A DNA stretch of 64,000 nucleotides, taken from the NCBI RefSeq assembly GCF_023715205.1, contig NZ_JAMBNR010000010.1, positions 124,001 through 188,000 of the forward strand, in the 5' to 3' direction. The notes beneath the pieces were generated by a model. It was not told where the DNA came from and ran no database searches. It saw only the letters and a list, made by a program, of their open reading frames with translations. Both the position numbers and the translations under genes were made by a program. The DNA is from Mesobacillus maritimus (lineage in GTDB: Bacteria; Bacillota; Bacilli; Bacillales; Cytobacillaceae). Below are positions 55,827 to 64,000 of this stretch, in pieces (within the stretch, counting starts at the first letter, position 1; every line of letters begins with the position of its first letter).

Positions 55827-56696
55827 ATGGTCCAATTTGGCCGTATATCGACAGCAATGGTAACTCCATTTGATAGTAAAGGACATGTCGATTTTACAAA
55901 GACGACTCAGTTGGTCAATCATTTAATCAACAATGGTACAGAATCCATTGTTGTAGCAGGGACAACAGGTGAATCTCCCACTTTAACAAAAGAAGAGAAA
56001 ATTGCTTTATTTAGTCATGTAGTAAAAGTAGCAGATAAGCGTGTTCCAGTTATCGCTGGAACAGGCAGTAATAACACATATGCCTCCATTGAACTGACAA
56101 AAAAGGCGGCAAGTTTAGGTGTCGACGCTATTATGGTTGTTGCCCCATATTACAACAAACCGAATCAAGAAGGGTTATACCAACACTTTAAAGCAGTAGC
56201 TGAAAGTACGGACCTTCCAGTTATGTTGTATAACATCCCTGGTCGTTCGGTCGTCAATGTACAACCAGAGACTATTATTAGGTTGGCAGAAGTGCCGAAT
56301 ATCGTATGTGTTAAAGAGGCCAGTGGGGATTTGAATGCTGTTACGAAAATCATTGCAAATACACCTGATGATTTTATCGTTTATAGCGGTGATGATGGAT
56401 TGGCATTGCCACTTCTATCCGTTGGAGGACATGGCGTTGTATCTGTTGCTTCCCACATTATCGGGAATGAAATGCAAGAGATGGTGAAGGCCTATCTAGA
56501 AGGCGAAGTCCAAAAGGCAGCAAAACTTCATCAGCAATTACTTCCTATTATGCAAGGACTATTTAAAGCTCCTAGCCCAGCACCAGTTAAAACAGCACTC
56601 CAATTAATTGGTCTGGATGTGGGATCTGTGAGATTGCCACTAGTTCCACTTAATGAACAAGAACGAGCCGAGATTTATGAGCTAGTAAAAAAATAA
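55827..56696 (+). CDS. dapA: 4-hydroxy-tetrahydrodipicolinate synthase
   Basis: A 289-aa Schiff-base aldolase condensing pyruvate and aspartate semialdehyde. Motifs: GTTGESPTLTKEEK, GSNNTYASIELTKKA, the Tyr in MLYNIPGRSVVN, and the Schiff-base Lys in IVCVKEASGDL. ATG 55827 is 8 nt from AAAGGAG, which overlaps the alternative GTG 55818. Final gene of asd-dapG-dapA. Confidence 0.97.
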   Translation: MVQFGRISTAMVTPFDSKGHVDFTKTTQLVNHLINNGTESIVVAGTTGESPTLTKEEKIALFSHVVKVADKRVPVIAGTGSNNTYASIELTKKAASLGVDAIMVVAPYYNKPNQEGLYQHFKAVAESTDLPVMLYNIPGRSVVNVQPETIIRLAEVPNIVCVKEASGDLNAVTKIIANTPDDFIVYSGDDGLALPLLSVGGHGVVSVASHIIGNEMQEMVKAYLEGEVQKAAKLHQQLLPIMQGLFKAPSPAPVKTALQLIGLDVGSVRLPLVPLNEQERAEIYELVKK

Positions 56697-56699
56697 GAA

Positions 56700-56735
56700 A
56701 AAATCAATCAGCTTTTGCTGGTTGATTTTTTTTTA
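56700..56735 (+). terminator. Terminator after dapA
   Basis: Stem AAATCAATCAGC/GCTGGTTGATTT with a TTTT loop, then a T-run. Confidence 0.92.
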
Positions 56736-56738
56736 TTT

Positions 56739-56920
56739 GGCTTCTTTCTCAAAAATTATTGCTTTTTAAAGGAAATATAGAATAATTTAGCTATGATTCC
56801 ATTCCAAATTTGTTTTCAAGAGGAGAAAAGAGCTTACAAACTAAGTAGTAGCGCAGAGAAAGGCTTATTCCTCGAAAAATCGGTTTTAGGATTTTAACAA
56901 CAAACTTTACGAAAACAGCC
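56739..56920 (-). repeat. Intergenic repeat family A, copy 8 (full length)
   Basis: A 182-bp copy: GGCTTCTTTCTCAAAA left end, internal TGATTCCATTCCAAA, AGAAAAGAGCTTACAAACT and AAGTAGTAGCGCAGAGAAAG, right end TTTACGAAAACAGCC. Closest to copies 1 and 7. TTTTATTT occurs on both flanks but is too simple to call a target duplication. Confidence 0.88.
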
Positions 56921-56958
56921 TTTTATTTTTGCTGATATAGTGGTCTATTTTGGTGGAA

Positions 56959-56988
56959 TTGACAACTTGTGGACGGGATTCCTATTGT
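56959..56988 (+). promoter_or_regulatory. Promoter of rnjB
   Basis: TTGACA (56959-56964), 18-nt spacer, TATTGT (56983-56988), giving a leader of about 70 nt. Confidence 0.6.
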
Positions 56989-57063
56989 AAAGGGTTTCTA
57001 TCATCAAGTATAATAACTATAACTGGTCATGGTCGGCCCAATTCAGCAAGGAGGAAGCTACAC

Positions 57064-58734
57064 TTGAATAGTAGAGAGAATGAGAGCATAAAAATCATCC
57101 CTATGGGTGGAGTTGGAGAAATTGGTAAGAATATGTATCTCACAGAAGTGGACGGAGATATTTTCATTATAGACGCGGGATTGATGTTCCCAGAGGATGA
57201 AATGCTCGGTATTGATATTGTAATTCCAGATCTGACTTATTTAATTCAAAATAAACATAGAGTGCGTGCAATTTTTCTGACTCATGGTCATGAGGATCAT
57301 ATTGGTGCCCTTTCTTATGTTTTACAACAAGTACAAGCCCCTGTATATGGGACAAGGCTAACCCTAGCCTTAGCAAAAGAAAAAATGAAAGAACAGGACT
57401 TCCGCGGTAAAATTGATTTTAGAGTAATTCATTCGAACTCAAAGATTAAATTTGAAACGGCACATGTATCTTTCTTTAAAACCAATCACAGTATTCCTGA
57501 CTCCTTGGCTGTTTGTATTCATACATCTGAAGGTGCCATTGTTCATACTGGTGATTTCAAATTTGACCAAGCAGCACCAAATCTGTATCGTCCAGAAATT
57601 GGAAAAATGGCAACAATCGGAGAAAGAGGAGTGCTATGCCTCTTATCTGATAGTATGGGAGCTGAAAAACCAGGGTATACCGAGTCTGAAAATGTGGTGG
57701 CTCGAGAATATTCCCATCGGTTTGAAAAAGCAGCTGGAAGAGTGATTGTGGCTTCCTTCGCAACAGATATTAGCAGAATCCAGCATATTTTCCATAGTGC
57801 ATTAGAAAGTAATCGGAAAATTGTCCTTGTTGGAAAGAGCTTAAAACGGACGATCGAAAAAGTGATTGAACTAGGATACTTAGAAGTCGCAGAAGATCAG
57901 ATGTGTCCAATTAACGAAATCAATCAGTATCATGACAGTGAACTGTTGTTTTTAATCACGGGAAGCCAAGGCGAGCCAATTGAAGCGCTCGAAAAGATGG
58001 CAAAGCGAAATCATCCAGTTGTAAATATTCAACAAGGAGATACGGTTCTTATCCCTGTTTCGCCACTTACGAGCAGCGAAGTTTATCTAAATAAAACAAT
58101 TGATCTACTTTACCGAGCTGGGGCTGAAGTGTTGTTTGGTAGAGGATTAAAAGATGTATCTAGCCATGGAAGTCAAGAAGAGCTTAAGTTTATGATTAAC
58201 CTTATGAATCCTAAATTCTTTATCCCTGTTCATGGAGAATATAAAATGCTGAAGGCACATACAAAAATTGCCCAACAATGTGGAATTCCAGATACGAACA
58301 TGACCATTCCTGATCGAGGAGATGTAATTGAATTCGTTGATGGGAAAATGCGGAAAGCAGACCGTGTCCCAGCAGGGAATGTTCTGATTGATGGAATTGG
58401 TGTTGGAGATGTTGGAAACATCGTGTTAAGAGACCGTAAACTTCTTTCCCAAGATGGTGTTTTGATTGTGGTAGTTACCCTTAATCGTTCTGAACGAACC
58501 ATTATCGCGGGGCCAGAAATTATATCTAGAGGTTTCGTCTATGTGAGAGAATCTGAGGAGCTCATGAGTGAATCAGAAGCAATTGTCAAAGAGGTTGTGG
58601 AAAAAGTCATTTCACGTGATTCATTTGATTGGGCAAGCTTAAAACAAGAAATGAGAGATGCCTTAAGCTATCATCTTTTCAATAAAACAAAGCGCCGGCC
58701 AATGATTATGCCAATTTTAATGGAAGTGAAATAA
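57064..58734 (+). CDS. rnjB: Ribonuclease J (RNase J2 locus)
   Basis: A 556-aa metallo-beta-lactamase/beta-CASP nuclease. IIPMGGVGEIGKNMY at the N-terminus, the metal motif THGHEDHIG, HTGDFKFDQ, beta-CASP region with SQGEPIEAL, and a C-terminal domain. B. subtilis RNase J2 at this locus has the degenerate HGHDEN; here HxHxDH is complete as in J1, so it may be an active nuclease. Start TTG 57064 follows AAGGAGGAAG; the frame runs 38 codons further upstream, but that part overlaps the promoter and has no homology I recognise. Confidence 0.93.
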   Translation: MNSRENESIKIIPMGGVGEIGKNMYLTEVDGDIFIIDAGLMFPEDEMLGIDIVIPDLTYLIQNKHRVRAIFLTHGHEDHIGALSYVLQQVQAPVYGTRLTLALAKEKMKEQDFRGKIDFRVIHSNSKIKFETAHVSFFKTNHSIPDSLAVCIHTSEGAIVHTGDFKFDQAAPNLYRPEIGKMATIGERGVLCLLSDSMGAEKPGYTESENVVAREYSHRFEKAAGRVIVASFATDISRIQHIFHSALESNRKIVLVGKSLKRTIEKVIELGYLEVAEDQMCPINEINQYHDSELLFLITGSQGEPIEALEKMAKRNHPVVNIQQGDTVLIPVSPLTSSEVYLNKTIDLLYRAGAEVLFGRGLKDVSSHGSQEELKFMINLMNPKFFIPVHGEYKMLKAHTKIAQQCGIPDTNMTIPDRGDVIEFVDGKMRKADRVPAGNVLIDGIGVGDVGNIVLRDRKLLSQDGVLIVVVTLNRSERTIIAGPEIISRGFVYVRESEELMSESEAIVKEVVEKVISRDSFDWASLKQEMRDALSYHLFNKTKRRPMIMPILMEVK

Positions 58735-58847
58735 CTAAAAGAAGAGGAAGCGCGGGTGACAGGTTCCGCTTGGTGACGCATAATCTAAAAATGCAATCCA
58801 AAATGTTACCCGGTTTTTACAGCTTTTTTATTTATGTTTCTATAATA

Positions 58848-58883
58848 AAAAATGGCTCAGTTTACTATACTGAGCCATTTTTT
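58848..58883. terminator. Bidirectional terminator downstream of rnjB
   Basis: Perfect stem AAAAAATGGCTCAGT/ACTGAGCCATTTTTT with a short loop and T-run on both strands. Confidence 0.9.
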
Positions 58884-59030
58884 ATATCCTTGGCTCGAAA
58901 AACGTGAAAAAGGGTAATTTTGCTATGCTTAATCGGAAATTCTCCGCTTATATTCCTCGTACCAAGCGTTATTCTGCAGTTTAACTGAATAATACCCGCT
59001 TATTTTAAATATCACTCGTTAATCAAGTTA

Positions 59031-59078
59031 AGGAGTATCGGAACCTGTTAGCTTTCGGTAGAGACTCCTCTTTTTATC
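59031..59078 (+). terminator. Orphan terminator-like hairpin
   Basis: AGGAGT/ACTCCT stem with inner CGGAA/TTTCG pairing, then CTTTTT. No gene ends nearby on the + strand. Confidence 0.5.
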
Positions 59079-59273
59079 TATTCAAATACTCATGAAACAT
59101 CCAACATTCGTAAGTTCGCTAATCTTAAGTATTTAACAAAGAAATATTTTTAAAAAGACCTGTAAAAGACCTCCTTTTAAGAACAAACTTAAACAGAAAT
59201 AGAAACCCCTTCCGCATTAAAATTGCAGGATTGTTTATACTAATTGATATCATGTTTGTAGGGGGTAAATGAG

Positions 59274-60008
59274 ATGCAAATGAATGAACAACAACCAGAA
59301 AAGCAGGAGGGACAAAAGGAAGAAAAGTCTCCTCTGCTTGAGAAAATACAGCAGCTAGGGCAGACAAATGTGCCACAGCTTTCGCAAGATAGTAAAATTC
59401 ACTGTTTGACAATTGTTGGTCAAATTGAAGGTCATGTACAACTTCCTCCTCATAATAAAACAACAAAATATGAACACTTGATCCCACAACTTGTAGCCAT
59501 TGAACAGAACCCGAAAATTGAAGGGTTAATGGTGATTTTGAATACAGTTGGTGGGGATGTGGAAGCAGGATTGGCTATTTCCGAGATGATTTCGTCTTTG
59601 TCGAAACCAACTGTTTCGATTGTTCTTGGTGGAGGTCATTCGATTGGGGTTCCGATTGCGGTTTCTTGTGATTATTCGTTTATTGCGGAAACAGCTACAA
59701 TGACCATTCATCCAATTCGTTTAACTGGCCTCGTCATTGGTGTTCCGCAAACGTTTGAGTACTTAGATAAAATGCAAGAGCGCGTGATTAACTTTGTAAC
59801 GAAACACTCCAATATCCCGGAGGAAACGTTTAAGGAGTATATGTTTGCGAAAGGGAATTTAACTCGAGACATTGGGACAAATGTGGTTGGATCAGATGCA
59901 GTCGAAGCAGGGTTAATTAATGAAGTTGGTGGTCTAGGTGCCGCTATGAAAAAATTAAACGAATTAATAGATTTAAACAAAGATCAAGATGAGGGGATGA
60001 TCCAATGA
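59274..60008 (+). CDS. tepA: TepA, ClpP-like serine protease
   Basis: A 244-aa ClpP/crotonase-fold protein (YmfB/TepA), implicated in protein translocation and spore processes in B. subtilis. The N-terminal 45 residues are hydrophilic (Gln/Glu/Lys); the core has [39 protein letters not shown] and the nucleophile Ser in [13 protein letters not shown]. Start ATG 59274 lies 7 nt after GGGGG; ATG 59280 is an alternative. It overlaps ylzJ (ATGA). Confidence 0.94.
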   Translation: MQMNEQQPEKQEGQKEEKSPLLEKIQQLGQTNVPQLSQDSKIHCLTIVGQIEGHVQLPPHNKTTKYEHLIPQLVAIEQNPKIEGLMVILNTVGGDVEAGLAISEMISSLSKPTVSIVLGGGHSIGVPIAVSCDYSFIAETATMTIHPIRLTGLVIGVPQTFEYLDKMQERVINFVTKHSNIPEETFKEYMFAKGNLTRDIGTNVVGSDAVEAGLINEVGGLGAAMKKLNELIDLNKDQDEGMIQ

Positions 60009-60226
60009 TTTTGTACACCATGATGCCCCGTGAACTGGTTTATCCTGAAGAAGCAGCGGAGCAACAAGGAGCCTCTAACCAAATGCTCGTTCAGTATCAA
60101 GGGGTTCCTGTTTTGGCTGAACAAGAAGATGGGATGAATTATCGCATTGTTCGGGTCATGAGTACGGATCCATCACATTATTTAAATGAAGCGTGCAGCC
60201 CAGGTACAAAAATTTCCCTTTCATAG
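60005..60226 (+). CDS. ylzJ: YlzJ-like protein
   Basis: A 73-aa protein of the YlzJ family, found after tepA in Bacilli; function unknown. [16 protein letters not shown] and the C-terminal [16 protein letters not shown] pattern match the family. Starts inside the last codons of tepA (ATGA overlap), so translation is coupled. Confidence 0.88.
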   Translation: MILYTMMPRELVYPEEAAEQQGASNQMLVQYQGVPVLAEQEDGMNYRIVRVMSTDPSHYLNEACSPGTKISLS

Positions 60227-60365
60227 AACGAATGTTTGACCAACCACTCGGGACCTTATGTTATAATAAAATGTAATCCAACAACAGCAGCCGAGAAAGG
60301 CTGCTTGTTTGCTTTAACAAATTGCTAGGTAGGATGAAATGAAGACTAGATTGTAAGGTGATTAG

Positions 60366-62756
60366 ATGGCAAAAAGAAAGAAGCGACAAAGTCGCAAAAA
60401 CGAACCAATTAAAACAACATTGAAATTTGAACTTAGCGGTCTGATACTAATTGCCTTGGCGGTTATTGCGATGGCAAATTTAGGTGCCGTTGGAACAGCA
60501 GTAGTTTTGTTCTTCCGTTTCTTCATGGGAGAATGGTACATGCTTAGCCTTATTGGCCTAGTCATCTTTAGTTTCTATATTATGTGGAAACGGGCATTCC
60601 CTTTTCTGTTTCAGATTAAGTTATTCGGTACATATTTAATCATCGGATCCATTTTATTACTAAGCCATGTCACTTTGTTTGAACATTTATCGAATGGTGG
60701 CCAATTTGAGAACCCGAGTGTCATAGCGAATACATGGGACCTTTATAAAATGGAGGTCAGAGGAGAAACAAGCACTGCCGATCTTGGTGGGGGAATGATC
60801 GGAGCTGTCCTCTTTGCAACTTTTTATTTTTTATTCGATGCTGTCGGCTCTCAGTTAATTGCATTTCTAGCGATTCTCATTGGAATTATCTTGATAACAG
60901 GTCGGACATTTGGGGATACAGCCGGGAAATTTATAACGAGTATTGTTAACTTTATTGGGCGGCAGTGGCAAGCTTTTTTAGAAGATATGAAAAGTTGGAA
61001 GCAAGACTTTACTCGTAAAAGGGCCGAAAAACAAGAAGCAAAAAATAATGAAGTGGCGAGTGAAAAAAAGGAACCAAGGAAGCGAAGGTCTCCTATTAAA
61101 GTTGAATCTGAAGAAGAAGAACCACTTACGACTGAACCAATCATTTCGAGTTTTGCGGAAAGAGCTTATCCTGAAGAAGTTGTACTAGAAGATAAGGTAG
61201 AACAAAAGGAAGAGAAAAAGAAAAATGATGTAGCAAAAGGAAATAAGAGCGGAACAAGCGGAACAAAGGAAGACGGGGCTCAGGAAGAAGAACAAGGACC
61301 GCCGATTACGTTTACTGAAGTAGAAAACACTTCTTATGAGTTACCACCACTTAGTTTACTAAAGCGTCCGAATAAAACTGATCAAAGTGGTGAGTATGAA
61401 TTGATCCATGCAAATGCCGCTAAACTTGAACGTACCTTCCAAAGTTTTGGAGTGAAAGCCAAAGTGACGCAAGTTCATTTAGGGCCTGCCGTAACCAAGT
61501 ACGAAGTGCATCCTGATGTTGGGGTGAAAGTCAGTCGGATTGTGAGTTTGCATGACGATCTAGCTTTAGCACTAGCTGCGAAAGATATTCGGATTGAAGC
61601 TCCAATTCCTGGTAAGTCGGCAATCGGGATCGAAGTGCCAAATTCAGAAGTGGCGATGGTGTCTTTACGTGAAGTTATTGAAGCGAAACGAAATAATAAA
61701 CCAGATGCGAAACTTCAAATTGCCCTCGGTCGTGATATTACAGGAGAAGCAGTTCTTGCTGAATTAAACAAAATGCCTCACCTTCTGGTTGCTGGAGCAA
61801 CAGGTAGTGGAAAGAGTGTATGTATTAATGGGATTATTACAAGTATTCTTATGAGGGCAAAGCCTCATGAGGTAAAGTTAATGATGATTGATCCGAAGAT
61901 GGTTGAATTGAATGTTTATAATGGGGTTCCACATTTACTTGCTCCCGTAGTGACGAATCCGAAACGAGCGTCACAAGCACTTCAAAAGGTCGTTAGTGAA
62001 ATGGAACGCCGCTATGAATTATTCTCACACACAGGAACAAGAAATATTGAAGGATATAATGAACATGTGAAAAGGTCCAATGAGGAAGAGGGCGAAAAAC
62101 AGCCGTTGCTTCCTTACATTGTCGTAATTGTCGATGAGTTAGCGGACCTTATGATGGTTGCTTCCTCAGATGTGGAAGATGCGATTACGAGACTTGCGCA
62201 AATGGCAAGGGCAGCTGGTATTCACTTAATAATTGCGACACAGCGACCATCCGTTGATGTTATTACAGGAGTCATTAAGGCGAACATTCCGTCACGAATT
62301 GCTTTTGCTGTCTCGTCTGCTACAGACTCTAGAACCATCTTAGATATGGGGGGCGCAGAGAAGCTATTAGGTAGAGGGGATATGTTATTTTTACCAGTAG
62401 GGGCTTCAAAGCCTGTCCGTTTACAAGGGGCTTTTCTTTCAGATGAAGAAGTCGAAGAAGTTGTCGATTTCGTCATTGGTCAGCAAAAGGCACAATATCA
62501 AGAAGAAATGATTCCAGATGAAATTCCAGAAACAACAGCATCTGATGTGCAAGATGAGTTATATCAAGATGCTGTCGATTTAATTATTGATATGCAAACG
62601 GCTTCTGTCTCGATGCTACAACGCAGGTTCCGAATAGGTTATTCCCGTGCAGCACGCTTGATTGATGAAATGGAACTTAGAGGTGTAGTGGGACCTTATG
62701 AAGGAAGTAAACCACGAACAGTTCTCATTGCAAAATCCGAAGAAGCGAGTTCATAA
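60366..62756 (+). CDS. spoIIIE: DNA translocase FtsK/SpoIIIE
   Basis: A 796-aa membrane-anchored DNA pump that moves the chromosome across the division or sporulation septum. Four transmembrane segments lie between about residues 25 and 180, then a charged Glu/Lys linker (about 215-315), the alpha/beta RecA-like motor with Walker [10 protein letters not shown] and Walker [13 protein letters not shown], and the C-terminal gamma winged helix ([20 protein letters not shown]) that reads SRS/KOPS sequences. Start ATG 60366 follows GTAAGGTG. Locus and length match SpoIIIE. Confidence 0.96.
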   Translation: MAKRKKRQSRKNEPIKTTLKFELSGLILIALAVIAMANLGAVGTAVVLFFRFFMGEWYMLSLIGLVIFSFYIMWKRAFPFLFQIKLFGTYLIIGSILLLSHVTLFEHLSNGGQFENPSVIANTWDLYKMEVRGETSTADLGGGMIGAVLFATFYFLFDAVGSQLIAFLAILIGIILITGRTFGDTAGKFITSIVNFIGRQWQAFLEDMKSWKQDFTRKRAEKQEAKNNEVASEKKEPRKRRSPIKVESEEEEPLTTEPIISSFAERAYPEEVVLEDKVEQKEEKKKNDVAKGNKSGTSGTKEDGAQEEEQGPPITFTEVENTSYELPPLSLLKRPNKTDQSGEYELIHANAAKLERTFQSFGVKAKVTQVHLGPAVTKYEVHPDVGVKVSRIVSLHDDLALALAAKDIRIEAPIPGKSAIGIEVPNSEVAMVSLREVIEAKRNNKPDAKLQIALGRDITGEAVLAELNKMPHLLVAGATGSGKSVCINGIITSILMRAKPHEVKLMMIDPKMVELNVYNGVPHLLAPVVTNPKRASQALQKVVSEMERRYELFSHTGTRNIEGYNEHVKRSNEEEGEKQPLLPYIVVIVDELADLMMVASSDVEDAITRLAQMARAAGIHLIIATQRPSVDVITGVIKANIPSRIAFAVSSATDSRTILDMGGAEKLLGRGDMLFLPVGASKPVRLQGAFLSDEEVEEVVDFVIGQQKAQYQEEMIPDEIPETTASDVQDELYQDAVDLIIDMQTASVSMLQRRFRIGYSRAARLIDEMELRGVVGPYEGSKPRTVLIAKSEEASS

Positions 62757-62773
62757 TCAGGGATAGGTTCGTG

Positions 62774-62933
62774 GGTCTTTTTTACGGAAAGAATGTAGTT
62801 AAAATCTTGCAGCTGATACTAACGCAGAATAAGCCATTCATACTAAGTTTACAGGCTATATTCTCCTAATCAAAAGTTACTTACCTTATATCTCTAAAGG
62901 CAACAAAGTTTAAGGAAAAAGGCATACGGAAAA
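62774..62933 (+). repeat. Intergenic repeat family A, copy 9 (diverged)
   Basis: Recognised by GTAGTTAAAATC, TACTAAGTTTACAGGCTATATTCTC in the middle and CAACAAAGTTTAAGGAAAAAGGC at the end. Same orientation as copy 1. Confidence 0.55.
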
Positions 62934-62950
62934 CAAGATATAAATGATAC

Positions 62951-62990
62951 AAAGTGTCTCAAGTGGTAATGCCATTTGAGGCACTTTTTT
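62951..62990 (+). terminator. Terminator after spoIIIE
   Basis: Long stem AAAGTGTCTCAAGTGG/CCATTTGAGGCACTTT with a few wobbles, then TTT. Confidence 0.85.
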
Positions 62991-63155
62991 CAATTAGAAA
63001 AACACAATCAACTATTATATCAGCTTTTATGACATTGTGTATGAACATTATGCTACCCTATACGAAATCCCTTCCTTTTTTCGACAAAATTTTGAAACTC
63101 TATTTATTTATAAATGAAAAAATGATATAGTAATTTCGATTAGTAGAAATGTAAT

Positions 63156-63173
63156 ACATCAGATGTCTGATGT
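63156..63173. promoter_or_regulatory. Perfect palindrome before ymfC: likely GntR operator
   Basis: ACATCAGATGTCTGATGT: two 8-bp perfect arms around TG, 27 bp before the ymfC start. Size and symmetry suit a GntR-family dimer, probably autoregulation. Confidence 0.6.
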
Positions 63174-63200
63174 CTGGAGAATACGGTTGGAGGAAGTCCT

Positions 63201-63926
63201 ATGTCAATCAAGTCAGATAACCGTCACTTATACCTTCAAGTGATTGATCACTTAAAGCAGGATATTCAAAATGGGGTTTACAAAGAAAAAGAAAAACTCC
63301 CATCTGAATTTGACCTTGCAAAAAAACTGGGTGTAAGCAGGGCTACGCTGCGAGAGGCTTTGCGTATTCTTGAAGAAGAAAACGTTATTATTCGTAGACA
63401 TGGAGTTGGGACATTTGTTCACTCTAGGCCCGTGTTTACCTCAGGGATCGAACAGCTGAATAGTGTAACATACATGATTGAACAGGTTGGGATGAAACCG
63501 GGGACTGTATTTTTAAGCTCAACGGTTGTTGGACCGTCTGATGAAGATCTTCGCCGGTTTAACTGCTCACCAGAAGAGGACATTCATGTCATTGAAAGAG
63601 TTAGAACCGCAGATGGAGACCCGGTAGTTTACTGTGTAGATAAGTTTCCTTCTCGGATTTTCCCAGGTCCTTTTACCTATGAGAGAGAGTCAATCTTTGA
63701 AATTTTAGAAGAAGGGTCTGAAAGGAAAATTTCTTACGCAGTAGCGCAGATTGAACCAATTGGTTTCCACGACAAGGTATCACCCATACTTGAATGTGAA
63801 CCTGAAACGGCCCTGCTGGTGCTCAAACAAATGCACTATGATGAAATGGACAATCCAATTTTGTATTCGGTCAACTATTTTAAAGCCGACAAGTTCAGCT
63901 TTCATGTCTTGAGAAAGAGAATTTAA
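63201..63926 (+). CDS. ymfC: GntR-family (HutC/UTRA) transcriptional regulator YmfC
   Basis: A 241-aa regulator. N-terminal winged helix ([50 protein letters not shown], about residues 9-58) and a C-terminal UTRA ligand-binding domain (about 85-240). Downstream genes in related genomes are often a BMP-type nucleoside ABC transporter, so a nucleoside-type ligand is possible but not shown here. Start ATG 63201 follows TTGGAGGAAG. A perfect palindrome lies just upstream. Confidence 0.92.
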   Translation: MSIKSDNRHLYLQVIDHLKQDIQNGVYKEKEKLPSEFDLAKKLGVSRATLREALRILEEENVIIRRHGVGTFVHSRPVFTSGIEQLNSVTYMIEQVGMKPGTVFLSSTVVGPSDEDLRRFNCSPEEDIHVIERVRTADGDPVVYCVDKFPSRIFPGPFTYERESIFEILEEGSERKISYAVAQIEPIGFHDKVSPILECEPETALLVLKQMHYDEMDNPILYSVNYFKADKFSFHVLRKRI

Positions 63927-63962
63927 TTTTTTTTAGAAAAAGAGTCTAAAAATTCATGAGAC

Positions 63963-63976
63963 TGAAAGCGTTAGCT
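63963..63976 (+). promoter_or_regulatory. Candidate cre site upstream of the next (unseen) gene
   Basis: TGAAAGCGTTAGCT matches 12 of 14 positions of TGWAANCGNTNWCA, 37 bp after ymfC and near the window's end. Confidence 0.4.
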
Positions 63977-64000
63977 TGTTGGTAAATCCCATTTCTACTA

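Larger units (their letters stand above)
58735..59273 (+). other. Long non-coding gap between rnjB and tepA
   Basis: No gene seen in 539 bp. It holds a wide CGGGTGAC/GTTACCCG pairing (58753-58812) followed by T-rich sequence, a strong bidirectional hairpin (58848-58883), a stretch with four CGCTTAT/CGTTA-like words (58945-59020) and another terminator-like hairpin (59031-59078). Confidence 0.6.

Noticed and set aside
56950-57063. 38-codon N-terminal extension of rnjB
   Set aside because: It overlaps the TTGACA/TATTGT promoter, has no homology to RNase J, and TTG 57064 has a strong AAGGAGGAAG.

Overview
The window is a low-G+C chromosomal segment from an endospore-forming member of the Bacillaceae (order Bacillales). 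Every gene I could support lies on the + strand. The gene order follows the Bacillus subtilis smc-to-ymfC region closely: smc-ftsY-ylxM-ffh-rpsP-khpA-ylqD-rimM-trmD-rplS-lepB-rbgA-rnhB-sucCD-dprA-topA-xerC-hslVU-codY-rpsB-tsf-pyrH-frr-uppS-cdsA-dxr-rseP-proS-polC-rimP-nusA-rnpM-rplGA-infB-ylxP-rbfA-truB-ribF-rpsO-pnp-ylxY-mlpA-ymxH-spoVFAB-asd-dapG-dapA-rnjB-tepA-ylzJ-spoIIIE-ymfC. The spore genes (dipicolinate synthase spoVFA/spoVFB, ymxH, the spoIIIE-type DNA pump, ylxY) point to a sporulator. I cannot name the genus.

Layout. Positions 1-9268 hold chromosome condensation, the SRP targeting system, ribosome assembly, tRNA modification and signal peptidase. Positions 9383-20149 hold RNase HII, succinyl-CoA synthetase, DNA uptake/recombination, topoisomerase I, XerC, the HslVU protease and CodY. 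Positions 20454-28095 hold translation factors, UMP kinase and cell-envelope/isoprenoid genes. Positions 28369-37528 hold proS and polC. Positions 37823-48033 are the nusA-infB and truB-pnp translation/RNA cluster. Positions 48323-60226 hold sporulation-linked genes and the aspartate/lysine/dipicolinate branch (asd, dapG, dapA, spoVFAB), followed by RNase J. Positions 60366-63926 hold the DNA translocase and a GntR regulator.

The most unusual feature is a 2,674-bp group II intron (33449-36122) inside the essential polC gene. It sits two nucleotides into the codon region that follows the catalytic Asp-Ile-Asp of the polymerase. Splicing out exactly this segment restores a 1,440-residue PolC. 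The intron's own reverse transcriptase/maturase is broken by two frameshifts, so splicing of an essential transcript may depend on a maturase supplied from elsewhere or on frameshift correction.

Other points: (i) a family of about 160-183-bp intergenic repeats with imperfect terminal inverted repeats, at least nine copies or fragments in both orientations; (ii) a second, nested-hairpin repeat just before pyrH; (iii) absence of trmFO between topA and xerC, of the fla/che operon between codY and rpsB, and of ylqG-ylqH between rnhB and sucC; (iv) candidate CcpA sites at sucCD and at the right edge, and a perfect 18-bp palindrome in front of the GntR gene ymfC; (v) an RNase J2-locus protein with an intact HxHxDH metal motif; (vi) a Gly/Gln-rich tandem repeat in the IF2 N-domain. 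All coordinates, motifs and hairpins were read by eye; homology statements rest on recall of the families, not on searches.
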